Shown piece after piece: positions 55,456 through 64,000 of a stretch of 64,000 nucleotides of DNA. The stretch is from Thinopyrum elongatum. Taxonomy: Eukaryota; Streptophyta; Magnoliopsida; Poales; Poaceae. Position numbers and translations under genes: made by a program. A model generated the notes under the pieces. It did not search any database. It saw nothing but the letters and a program-made list of their open reading frames with translations, and was not told the origin of the DNA. Position 1 is the first letter of the stretch. Each line of letters begins with the position of its first letter. The stretch spans positions 495,669,180-495,733,179 of the forward strand of contig CM022298.1 in the NCBI GenBank assembly GCA_011799875.1, read 5' to 3'.

Positions 55456-56400
55456 TTACGGATAGAACTTGCGAAGATGCTCAATATTCCATGGGTTTTG
55501 CACCTTAATGCCATCTTCGGTCTCCAGACGGACTGCGCCAGGTCTGGTGACTCGTACTACCCGGTAAGGGCCTTCCCACTTCGGCGTCAACTTGTTGGAA
55601 CCCCTGGCGGACTGATCGCGCCTAAGGACAAGGTCGCCTTCCTCAAGGCTCCGGGCGTGAACCCTGCGGCTATGGTAGCGGCCCAGGGCTTGCTGGCAGC
55701 ATGCAGCACGCACAGCGGCCCAGAGACGATCTTCCTCGAGGAGCACAACATCGTCATGATGTAGCTGCTCCTGCTCTACTTCATCGTAGGCAAGTACTCG
55801 AGGTGACCCGTATATGAGTTCCGTGGGGAGCACTACTTCTGCCCCATACACTAGGGAGAAGGGAGTCTGCCCGGTGGCTCAATTCGGTGTCGTACGGAGG
55901 GACCAAAGAACCACCGGTAGCTCGTCGATCCAGCGTCTGCCGCATTTCTGCAACTTATCAAAAGTTCTCGTCTTGAGTCCATGCAGCACTTCTGCATTCA
56001 TCCTTTCAGCTTGTCCATTGCTCCGGGGATGAGCAACAAAGGCAAAAGAGACCTTGCTTCCGAGGTTTTGGATGTACTGCATGAAGGCGCGGCTTGTGAA
56101 TTGGGTGCCATTGTCAGTGATCACTCTGGTGGGTACTCCGAAATGGCACACCAATCCTTTCAAGAACTTGATAGCTGACTGTGCGGTCACCTTCCTCACT
56201 GGTTCCACTTCTGTCCACTTTGTAAACTTGTCGATGGCAATGTATAAGAAGTCAAAGCCCCCGGTAGAGCGGGGGAAGGGTCCCAAGATGTCGAGCCCCC
56301 AGACCGAAAATGGCCAGGACAAAGGGATCATCTGGAGAGCTTGAGCTAGTTGATGGATATTCTTGGAGTGGAACTGGCAGGCTTCACATTTGGTGACTAG
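55456..56400 (-). pseudogene. A integrase, one stop
   Basis: The frame reads the end of the zinc-binding module (HSKNIHQLAQ), then the catalytic core with WGLDILGPFPRSTGGFDFLY (first Asp), VITDNGTQFTS (second Asp) and HPRSNGQAERMNAEV (Glu). This is a complete D-D-E set. After LRTTPN a stop at 55879-55881 interrupts what should continue to VYGAEVVLPTELIYGSPRVL. The C-terminal domain (PKWEGPYRVVRVTRPGAVRL) ends HLRKFYP, then a stop. It would insert the cDNA copy if intact. Confidence 0.85.
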
Positions 56401-57760
56401 CTCAGTTGCATCCTGGAGGGCTGTGGGCCAGTAGAAACCCTATCAGAAAGCTTTTCCAACCAGGGCTCTTGATCCAATGTGGGAGCCGCACATGCCCTTA
56501 TGTATTTCTGCTAGCAGCCTCTGTCCATCTTCCCGGCAAATGCACTTCAATTTCACACCGTTTGGCCTTTTTCTGTACAGTCTGTCATTGACAAACTGGT
56601 ACATATTTGACCTCCGGGCTACTCTTTCAGCTTCTTCTTGTTCTTCGGGAAGTTCTCCTATTTGAAGGTAGTGGACTATGTGCTACGCCCAAGTTGGAGC
56701 CCGGGGCTCGACAACAAGGACCAACGGCACCTCCTCGTTCATGGGAGCGCTTACCTCGACCGCAAGAACTTGTGGTTCTACGGGAGAGTGCTGCTCACCA
56801 ACCGAAGTAGAGTCGTTCTCGGCAGCCTCTCTACCAGCGGCTTCGGGAAGCCTTGCTAGGAGATACTTGCCGGAGTCCAATTTCCTCCTTTTTCTGGCCA
56901 TCGTTGAAGGGGACACTGAAGGTTGAGTTAGGTGAAGGACAAAAGTCCCTGGTTCCACAAGGAGCTTTTGTGCAGCACACTTTGATAAATGATCAGCAAT
57001 GATGTGCTCTGCACGCGGCACGTGCTCTGTTTGTAATCCATCAAAGTGCTCCTCCAACTTTCTCACTTCCTCTACATACGCCTCCATCAACGGACTCTGG
57101 TAATCCTTATTGACTTGCCTCACCACGAGCTGCGAGTCTCCGTGGATGACCAATTTCTTGATTCCCAACTCCACCGCAATTCTGAGCACGACAAGGAGCC
57201 CTTCGTACTCAGCAGTGTTGTTGGTAGCCTTCTGCCGGGGGAAGTGCATTTGAACCACATACTTGAGATGCTCTCCAGTGGGCGCAACAAGGAGCACGCT
57301 AGCCCCAGCGCCCTGCAACGAGAAAGCACCATCAAAGTACATGATCCACTCCTGAGGTGCCTCCTTACCGGGGATAACTGTCTCTAGTATCTCTTCATCC
57401 GGAGTGGACGTCCATTCTACAATGAATTCCGCCAGTGCCCTGCTTTGAATAGTTGAAGTGCTCTCATATTTCAAGCCAAAGCTTGACAGCTCTAGCGCCC
57501 ATTCAACTATCCTGCCGGTAGCTTCAGGGTTCCTCAGTATGCGTTGCAGTGGGAAGCGTGTGACAACCATGGTCTCTTGGGCTTGGAAGTAGTGGCATAG
57601 TTTCCTCGAGGCCATGATGAGGCCGAAGATCAACTTTTGCACTCCAGAGTACCTTGACCTAGCCCCCTGTAGCAGGGAGCTGACAAAGTACACTGCCCGT
57701 TGCACCACTTTCTTCCTTGCCACGGTTTTGGAACTGCCTTCGCTAACTCACTCTACTTTT
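56401..57760 (-). pseudogene. A RNase H regions, including the second (aRNH) domain
   Basis: A degenerate first RNase H with QKLIFGLIMASRKLCHYFQA (about 57.6 kb) is followed by a linker. The second RNase H has IMYFDGAFSLQGAGASVLL (catalytic Asp), NNTAEYEGLL (Glu) and IHGDSQLVVRQVN (Asp). Next come VPRAEHIIADHLSK and a Lys-rich tail. The frame ends at 56683 with a stop at TWA*, and the stretch down to the integrase zinc module has at least one more break. Two RNase H domains mark the Tat/Retand group. Confidence 0.8.
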
Positions 57761-58921
57761 TCCTGATCTGTGCTCAATCTTGTCGTGGCCGGCTCAATTT
57801 CATCTTCGGAGGGGACAGTTGCTGCAGTTGCTTCTTCATCCACTTCTCGCTACGCCACCAGCGCTGCACTAACCACTTGGTTCGTTGCCTCTAAATATAG
57901 CAGGAACGACTCTTGCGGTTTAGGAGCGACTAAGGTGGGGGCAGAGGAAAGGTAGGTTTTCAGGTCTCGCAGCGCTGCTTCTACCTCTGGGGTCCACTTC
58001 ATTGGCCCCGCCTCTTCAAAAATTTGAAGAACGGCAAGGCACGCTCGGCAGACTTGGAAATGAACCTATTCAGCGTGGCAACACACCCAGTTAAACGCCT
58101 CACATCTTTGACAGTCTTGGGTGCTTGAATTTGCTCGATTGCCCGGATCTTGTCAGGGTTGGCTTCTATCCCCCGGTGAGATACAAAGAAACCAAGTAAC
58201 TTGCCGGAGGGAACGCCAAACACACATTTCTCGGGGTTTAACTTTAAGTTGATCTTGCGCAAGTTTGCAAAGGTCTCTTCCAAATCTTGAATGGGTGTTG
58301 ATCTGTCCTTGGTTTTGACCACTATATCATCCATGTAAGCTTCTACATTTCTGTGCAGCTGAGGCTCAAAACCAATTTGTACTGCTCTCGCAAAAGTGGA
58401 ACCAGCGCTCTTCAACCCAAACGGCATCCGTACAAAGCAGTACGTGCCACATGGAGTTATGAACGCGGTCTTCTCTTCGTCTTCTTTGGACATGAATATT
58501 TGATGGTACCCGGAGTATGCATCCAAAAAGGAAAGCAGATCACACCCGGAAGTGGAATCCACAATCTGATCAATGCGCGGCAGGGGAAAAGGGTCCTTCG
58601 GACATGCCTTGTTCAAGTCCGTGAAGTCAAAGCAGAGCCTCCATTTCCCGTTTGCCTTGCGCACTACCACTGGGTTTGCTAACCATGTTGGGTGCAGCAC
58701 TCCTCTGACCAAACCAGCTACTTCAAGTTTCTTGATTTCCTTGGCAATGAACTGTTGTCGCTCCAAAGCCTATTTTCTGACCTTCTGCTTGACGGGCCGA
58801 GCATGGGGACAGACAACAAAGGTGGTGCTCGATTACCTTTCCCAGGAACGCCGGGGATGTCAGATGGTTGCCAAGCAAACACATCGACATTCGCCCACAG
58901 GAAGGCAACGAGCGCGCTTTC
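57761..58921 (-). pseudogene. A reverse transcriptase, with stop and frameshift upstream
   Basis: The main frame (58766-57999) has LHPTWLANPVVVRKANGKWR, FTDLNKACPKDPFPLPRIDQ, AYSGYHQIFM, FGLKSAGSTFARAV and the catalytic AYMDDIVV (58318-58341). LNPEKCVFGVPSGKLLGF and IEANPDKIRAI follow. The finger-to-palm block itself looks intact. Upstream, a TAG in VRK*ALERQQF (about 58770) and a one-base frame change near 58825 separate it from the protease. Downstream, the frame changes near 58000 on the way to RNase H. Confidence 0.87.
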
Positions 58922-59780
58922 CTATTTGTCATCAAGGGTGGCACCGATGGTGAACGTACCGTCAACGCCATCCTGCCTTGCCGGGACCATCTTCATGGCA
59001 GGTGAAGCAACCTTGGACCTCTTACTAGTAGAACTCTCCGGCAAGTCATCAACAGGTGCAGCACACTCCGGAGAGGCGCGCTTCCCGAATTCCTTTCCGG
59101 CATCTCTGCTAGCCTTCTTTTCCTTCTTTGTTTCCTTAGCGGGAGCTTTGGCTTCCGCAGCCTCAGCTGCTACTGCGTCTCGATACATCTTGTCCACACA
59201 TATGATTGCATCTTTCTTGTCTGGTGAGATGGAAATGACGCCTATCGGCCCCGACATCTTCAAAGTGTTGTAGGCATAGTGAGATGCCGCCATGAATTTT
59301 GCCAGAGCTGGATGACCAAGAATCCTGTTGTACGACAAGGGAAGTTCAACAACGTCAAACACAACCCTCTCAGTCCGGTAGTTCAGTTCTCCACCAAACG
59401 TTACCGACAGCGTAATCTTTCCCTTAGGATGGCTCCTACCGGGGTTGATTCCTTGGAACGTGCCAGTAACCTTGAGCTCTCCATCAGGAATTTGTAGTTT
59501 GCTGACCACTTTGGGGGAGATCAGATTCAGTCCAGCCCCACCGTCAACTAGCATCTTTGTGACTTTAAGGTTGCGGATTGTTGGTGAAACCAACAACGGC
59601 AAACATCCTACCGCGGTGGTGCGGTTGGGATGATCCTCTTCATCAAAGATGATAGGCGTGCGGGACCACTTGAGTGGTTTCTGGGAATCTGCAGCAGGCT
59701 CCACGGTGTTGACCTCACGTGCCCACTGCTTGAGCTGGCGGTGAGAGGAGTACAGAGACGCATCCCCGTCAACACACATG
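58922..59780 (-). pseudogene. A protease region, ends in a stop
   Basis: The frame contains LKWSRTPIIFDEEDHPNRT, a retroviral-type aspartic protease core VTKMLVDGGAGLNLIS (about 59530-59570) and FGGELNYRTERVVFDVVELP. ILGHPALAKFMAASHYAY and a Lys/Ala-rich linker follow. A TAG at 58922-58924 follows DGTFTIGATLDDK, where the polyprotein should run on into reverse transcriptase (next residues ESALVAFLWANVDVF). Confidence 0.8.
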
Positions 59781-60209
59781 GCTTCGGTCGCCTTCTGGAA
59801 TTCTTGCTCGCTAGTTTCTTCTTCATCCTCTTCATCACTCTCACCATCTCCTTCTTTCTTATCCCGGCCTCTAGCAGGTTTCTCTTTTTGTAGTGGGGCC
59901 TTGCCGCGGCGGCCCCCTCTACTGCCATAGCCCTTTCCGCCAGCACCCTCTTGGTCTCTCTCCCTGTCGCGTTTCTCATACTCTGCCTTCTGCTTCTTAA
60001 CAAGCAGCTCAACTTGGTGGCATTCTTGGAGATCATGACCTTTAGTGTGGTGGATTTTGCAGTATGGCCCATCGGACTTTCCAGCTTTCTCTGCTGCAGC
60101 GGCATCCCGGCAATCAGCGCACGCGGCAGCTTCCTTGCCGGGGGTCTCAGTTTTAACCTTCTTGCCGGCGCTGAGATCACCAGAGCCCTCAACGGCCGGT
60201 ACTGACTTC
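59781..60209 (-). pseudogene. A gag, C-terminal fragment with zinc knuckle
   Basis: The minus-strand frame has AAAAEKAGKSDGPYC, a CCHC-like motif YCKIHHTKGHDLQEC (about 60015-60065), a Lys/Arg/Gly-rich stretch, and the acidic DGESDEEDEEETSEQE. The frame joins the protease without a visible stop. The capsid part is absent: gag ends at the left border of element B. Confidence 0.75.
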
Positions 60210-61093
60210 TGTCGGATTCAGGGCTCCGTAGACCCAAAGAAGGTTCGAACTCTGGGGCGTGTGCGAAGAACTCAACCTTTCAGCCAACCAGACGCGCCGC
60301 CCTACAGCCTAGCTCGGTGAACAAGGAAGAAGATGGACATGGCAGTTTACCCATGTTCGGGCCACCTTGCGGTGTAATACCCTATCCTGCTTTGTGGTGG
60401 ATTTGCCTCACGAGGGGCAGAGGATGAACTAGTACAAGGGAAGAACAACCTCACAAGGTCTGCTCTAGTGTGGGTGTGAGTTGAGGGTCCGATCCCAGGG
60501 GGTTCGTCCTCTCCTATGGTGGTGGCTAACCTATATTTATAGTGGCCTCGGTCCTCTTCCTCCAAAACAAAGGCGGGAAGGGATCCCACAGTGGCCAATT
60601 TGAAAGGGGACAAGTAGTACATCTTATCCTGACAAAAGGTGGTCTTTGCCTGCAAAGCCTCTGGTCGTGACGCTGCGGTGGGCTCGGCAATGACATCCGT
60701 CCTGCCGTTCTGGCGGTCTTGGTCTCATTGCACGGGAATGGAAACCTTTGGGTGATTCCTCGGGACCCCGCGCCTGCGCTTGCCTTCTTAGCACCAAAGA
60801 GGAAACCTGCTGCTCTGCGCCCGCTAGCGTTCGCCTCGCCTCGGTCGTCATGGCTTGCGTCACCTCAACCTCATGAGGTGGGTACCTACATAGAAATCTC
60901 TGCTCCTCAGGAGGCAACCCAGGGAGGCTGCTCCCTCAGGAGGTCTTGGCGCCGTCTCCCTCGCGAGGCTTGGCCCCTCGCGAGGGCCTTGTCTTGTCGG
61001 TGTTGAAAACGGGCCATACCAGGCCGTCGATGGAGCCACGCCGTGGGCCACAGGCAGGCAAGTCTGGGTACCCTGGTTCCCAGAACACCGATA
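60210..61093 (-). repeat. B 3' LTR
   Basis: On the plus strand it starts TGTCGGATTCAGGGCTCC. The other border is read at CACCGATA (61086-61093) before GTAGCCCCCGGGACC, by analogy with the same border in element A. A minus-strand TATAAATA lies at 60534-60541. Terminal TG at 61093 would be mutated to TA on the minus strand. Confidence 0.7.
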
Positions 61094-61401
61094 GTAGCCC
61101 CCGGGACCAAAGCGCGCTCGGACTTGGCTTCGAGGCGAAGCCAAAGGGCAAGGGCGAAGCGCTGAGGGCCCTAATTGCCTGCGGGCCAGGCTGACGCGTG
61201 GCGCTTGATGGGACGTGGGCGTCTCCACTTCCCCACGCCGCCTCGACAACTGTCCAGGCTGACAAAAGACTGGCACCCGCCCCGCGCCATCATTGCCTTC
61301 TCTTCGCCTTGCTTCAGATCTCCTTTTCTCCTACTGAGAGCATCTCCAGATCTGGCCGAATTCCTTCTCCTCTCCGCATCTCTTCTCCCAAGCTCTCGTT
61401 G
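61094..61401 (+). other. B: PPT side and leader of the antisense ORF
   Basis: On the minus strand CCCGGGGGCTAC precedes the LTR. The rest is GC-rich leader of the antisense ORF. I see no TATA box here, unlike element A. A frame open from 61198 reads into the ORF but lacks the family's features before the ATG at 61402. Confidence 0.5.
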
Positions 61402-64000
61402 ATGGCGTCCGGGAAATCGAAGCCGGCTGCGCAGGCTGCGAGCTCCTCTTCTTCTCCCGCGCCGGCCCTCGGTGTGTCCTTCATTACCGAGGAGAGGCAC
61501 CTCGCCACCGTGCTCCCGCTGACAGCGGGCAGTGCAAATGAGTCGAAGGAGACGATGCTCCTGGCAGGCTCCGCTGACCAAAGGACCCTGGCGGGGACGT
61601 TCTATCCCTTCTTCCTCCATAGTGACTTCGCGGGGCTCATCCCGCCTTTCTCTGAGTTCTTTACCGCCGTCCTCGACCATTACCAGATTAAGGCTCTGCA
61701 TCTTCAGCCCAATTCCATCCTCCTCCTGTCAATCTTCGCCTTCTACTGCGAGGTGTTCGTGGGCGTGATGCCTTCCGTCGCGCTCTTCTGCCACTTCTTC
61801 TACCTTTGGATGCACGGCCCATCCCAGCGTTCTAGCTGCGTCTCCTTTGCCGTGGTCCATCCTGGCAACGCGCTCATGAGGGCCGGGAAGGTGGAGAACT
61901 TCAGGCGCAAGTGGATCTTCATGGACGCCCGGGGCCTCCACGCGCGGCTAGAGTTGCCGACCGAGCTGCCGGAGAAGCTCGATTGGTGGGGTCATGAGAA
62001 GCTCACCGACCCCCGGGCGGCGCCGGTCCTGAAGAAGATGACGGCGGATATGGAGGCCGGAGTGCTGACGGGGGCCATGCTCGTCAAGGAGTTCCTGACA
62101 CAACGCCTGGCCCCGCTCCAGGCACACATGCGCCCCATGTGGGAGTTCACGGGTGTGGAGGATGACAATCGGCTGCAATCGGGGAGCCTGACGGGCGAGG
62201 AGCTGGATAAGGCCATGCACACCCTGCTTGAGAAAGATCCGAGCATCCTCCCGGTGGCCTACATCCCGCTGTATCTTCGCGCCGACAGGGCGACGCTGGT
62301 TGCCGCCATGCCCATCTTCAACGAGCTGGGGCTCATGCCGCCCGAGTTCCCCAATTCCCTGGTGCTGGTGTCTTCCGGCGACGATGCCGGGGAGAGGGGG
62401 GAGGAGGACTCGGAGGCAACCGTGGACGACGTGGCGGAGACCTCTCCTCCGTCGCAGAGCGAGCTTCTCCGCGGCCTCTTTGATGACGACGATGCCGCCG
62501 AGCCCCCAACCGTGAAATCCCCGCGCCCTACCGGGGTCATCATGAGGTCAGCGGCCACTCCCTTGCGAAAGCCAAGCCGAGCGACCCTGAAGAAGGGCGG
62601 GGCCGCACCCCCTTCTCGAGGTGATGCCCCCGCCTTGTCGACCATTGATGCCGCACCGAAGCCAGCCGCCGTGCGCCCTGCCAACCCTCAGGACGCGGCG
62701 AGGCCCGCGCCCAAGAAGATTGGGGGAGCCCTGGCCCCAGTTCGGAAGAGGGCATACATTGCCTCTGACGAGTAAGCATCTTCCCTTGTTTCTTGCTTGT
62801 TACCTTTAATACCGTGCTCACAATGCTCCCTTCCTGGTGACCAGGACGGACATCGTGGTGAAGAAGAGGAAGGAGGGAGCCAGGACCTCCAAGACGCCAC
62901 CACTCGCCACGGCTGGGGTAGCCCTGGCTCAGGCGGAGGAGGTCACCTTGCGCTCCCCTGCGACAGAGCGGGCCCCCAAAGGTACGGTGGTGGAGCCTCA
63001 GGAGGAGCGTGCTTCCGTGGACCCGCAGGCTCTGGAGCTGCCCATCCCCGTCATGTCCACGGGGGGTTCGGAGGTTCCAGAGCTCCAAGCTGGCCTTGCT
63101 GCTGCGGTGACGCCGGCCAACGCGCCTGGTATGCCGCCTCCCCAAGCCCTTGCGCTGGTGGACTGTGGCCCCCTTGTCAGGCCCGGGGCCTTGGAGGAGG
63201 CCCTCACCACGCTGGACCAGCTCCGGACCGACCTTCAGGACGCCGACAGGCGTGAGGCGAGGGAGCGCATGGGGCTGATCTCACGGTGGCTCCAGGCCAA
63301 TGCGTCCGCCAGGGCGGCCTGGAGCCGAGCCGAGGCCGCCGCCACGGAGAGCATGAAGGAGGCTGATGAAGCCACGAGGGCCCGCGACGCGGCGCTGGCC
63401 GATGCATCGTCCGCCAAGGAATGCTACAGCCAGGCGGAGACTAAGCTGAAAACTCACCGTGATACGCAGGCTGCCCACACCCAATGGCTCCATCAGCAGG
63501 AGGAGGAGCTCAAGGCCCGTAGAGCAATGCTCGCCGACCGCGATGCCAAGCTGGCCCAGGCAACCAAGGACCAAGCCGTGGAGCGGGACCGCCTGGGCAA
63601 GCTGAAGGAGGAGGTGGACAAGTCTCTGGGGCGACGGCCCGGCTGGAGGCCAGGGAGAAGACCCTCGTCACCGCCGAGAAGACGATGGCCGTGGAACGCG
63701 AAACCTTGGTCTCCTCTGAACTTAGGTCTCACAAGGCGCTGCGCTCCCTTTACGGAGGAGGGTACAAGAAACCGCTGGCAACTCCGGAGGATGGCCCTGT
63801 TGGGCTTCTCCCCAAGCTCGTCGAGGCACTTGAGGGCATCACCGCTGGGGTGGACTCCACGGTGGAGGAGGAGTGCCGCGCGCTCTTCACCTCAGCCGCA
63901 ACGCGCGTCTTCAGCCACCTCCACCTCCGGGATCCAAGCTTCGACCTCAGCGCGCTGATCGAACCGGTGGCTCCTGAGTCCCGCACCACTGCTGCCGAGG
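61402..64000 (+). CDS. Antisense ORF of element B, 'putative gypsy type transposon' (PF04195-like), two exons, one frameshift, partial
   Basis: Exon 1 (61402-62771) starts MASGKSKPAAQAA. Its globular block is typical of the plant 'putative gypsy type transposon' family: FYPFFLHSDFAGLIPPFSEF, HLQPNSILLLSIFAFYCEVF and ALFCHFFYLWMHG, then WDW-like LDWWGHEKLTD. An acidic and Pro/Ala/Lys-rich tail follows. A 73-base GT-AG intron (62772-62844) joins exon 2 in frame (DE then TDIVVKKRK). Exon 2 is an Ala/Glu/Arg-rich coiled coil (about 63180-63620). At about 63635 the frame shifts; the family-like C-terminus (from ARLEAREKTLVTAEKT to HLRDPSFDLSALIEPV) is in another frame and runs to the window edge. 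Function is unknown. The family occurs as extra ORFs of Tat-like elements, antisense to pol. Confidence 0.75.

Larger units (their letters stand above)
52134..60209 (-). mobile_element. A: Tat/Retand-type Ty3/gypsy element, left part
   Basis: Read on the minus strand: end of gag, protease, reverse transcriptase, RNase H plus a second RNase H, integrase, then an antisense ORF, PPT and 3' LTR. The second RNase H and the antisense ORF between integrase and 3' LTR are features of the Tat/Ogre/Retand group. The first part of gag and the 5' LTR are missing because element B starts at 60210 within gag. Confidence 0.82.
60210..64000 (-). mobile_element. B: gypsy-type element inserted in gag of A, left part
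   Basis: The layout matches the 3' part of a Tat-like element reading on the minus strand: 3' LTR, PPT, then an antisense ORF on the plus strand. Its pol must lie to the right of the window. Bases left of the LTR (60205-60209) are ACTTC, the expected target duplication. Confidence 0.72.

Noticed and set aside
63281..63732. Minus-strand ORFs opposite the coiled coil in element B
   Set aside because: Shadows of the GC-rich plus-strand exon 2.
1..64000. tRNA, rRNA or CRISPR-like arrays
   Set aside because: None seen; the tRNA-complementary stretches are retrotransposon primer-binding sites.

Overview
The window is nuclear DNA of a grass of the wheat tribe (Triticeae). Two intron-containing plant genes lie near the left end. 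The rest is mostly nested LTR retrotransposons, PIF/Harbinger elements and MITEs. Solo LTRs resembling the Angela/BARE/WIS copia family suggest wheat or Aegilops, but the species cannot be fixed from sequence alone.

Left part (1-17.7 kb): the first five coding exons of a GCN2-type eIF2-alpha kinase (412-2842, minus strand; the kinase domain lies off the left edge) and a complete seven-exon METTL18/HPM1-type protein-histidine methyltransferase (10594-12589, minus strand). Between them are two Harbinger-like units. The first carries an Angela-like solo LTR and the second carries only a damaged Myb/SANT ORF. A second Angela-like solo LTR and a Tourist MITE nested in a Stowaway MITE follow. Two more hairpin MITEs lie upstream of the methyltransferase gene.

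Middle part (17.76-44.76 kb): a broken Harbinger transposase abuts a truncated, decayed Ty3/gypsy element (G1, minus strand). G1 is split by an Athila-like solo LTR (S1). S1 is split by a 20-kb copia-type element (CM, minus strand) with the same 5-bp target-site duplication (TSD) on both sides, GTATC. CM is itself hit by two 4.2-kb solo LTRs with different TSDs. CM keeps its LTRs, an initiator-Met-tRNA-type PBS, a PPT and a decayed SIRE/Maximus-like gag. It has no recognisable protease, integrase or reverse transcriptase. In their place is a large decayed ORF set behind its own TATA box and leader.

Right part (44.76-64 kb): four elements stacked left end by left end. E2 is Athila-like with a tRNA-Asp PBS. 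C is a plus-oriented element with LTR and PBS. A is a minus-strand Tat/Retand-type gypsy with a second RNase H and an antisense B3-like ORF with its own TATA box. B is another minus-strand gypsy entering gag of A, with an antisense intron-containing ORF of the 'putative gypsy type transposon' family. The right ends of G1, E2, C, A and B should lie beyond the window, in the reverse order.

Only the two genes look like functional host genes. All element ORFs except the two antisense ORFs and the E2 ORF show visible stops or frameshifts, and the antisense ORF of B has one apparent frameshift.
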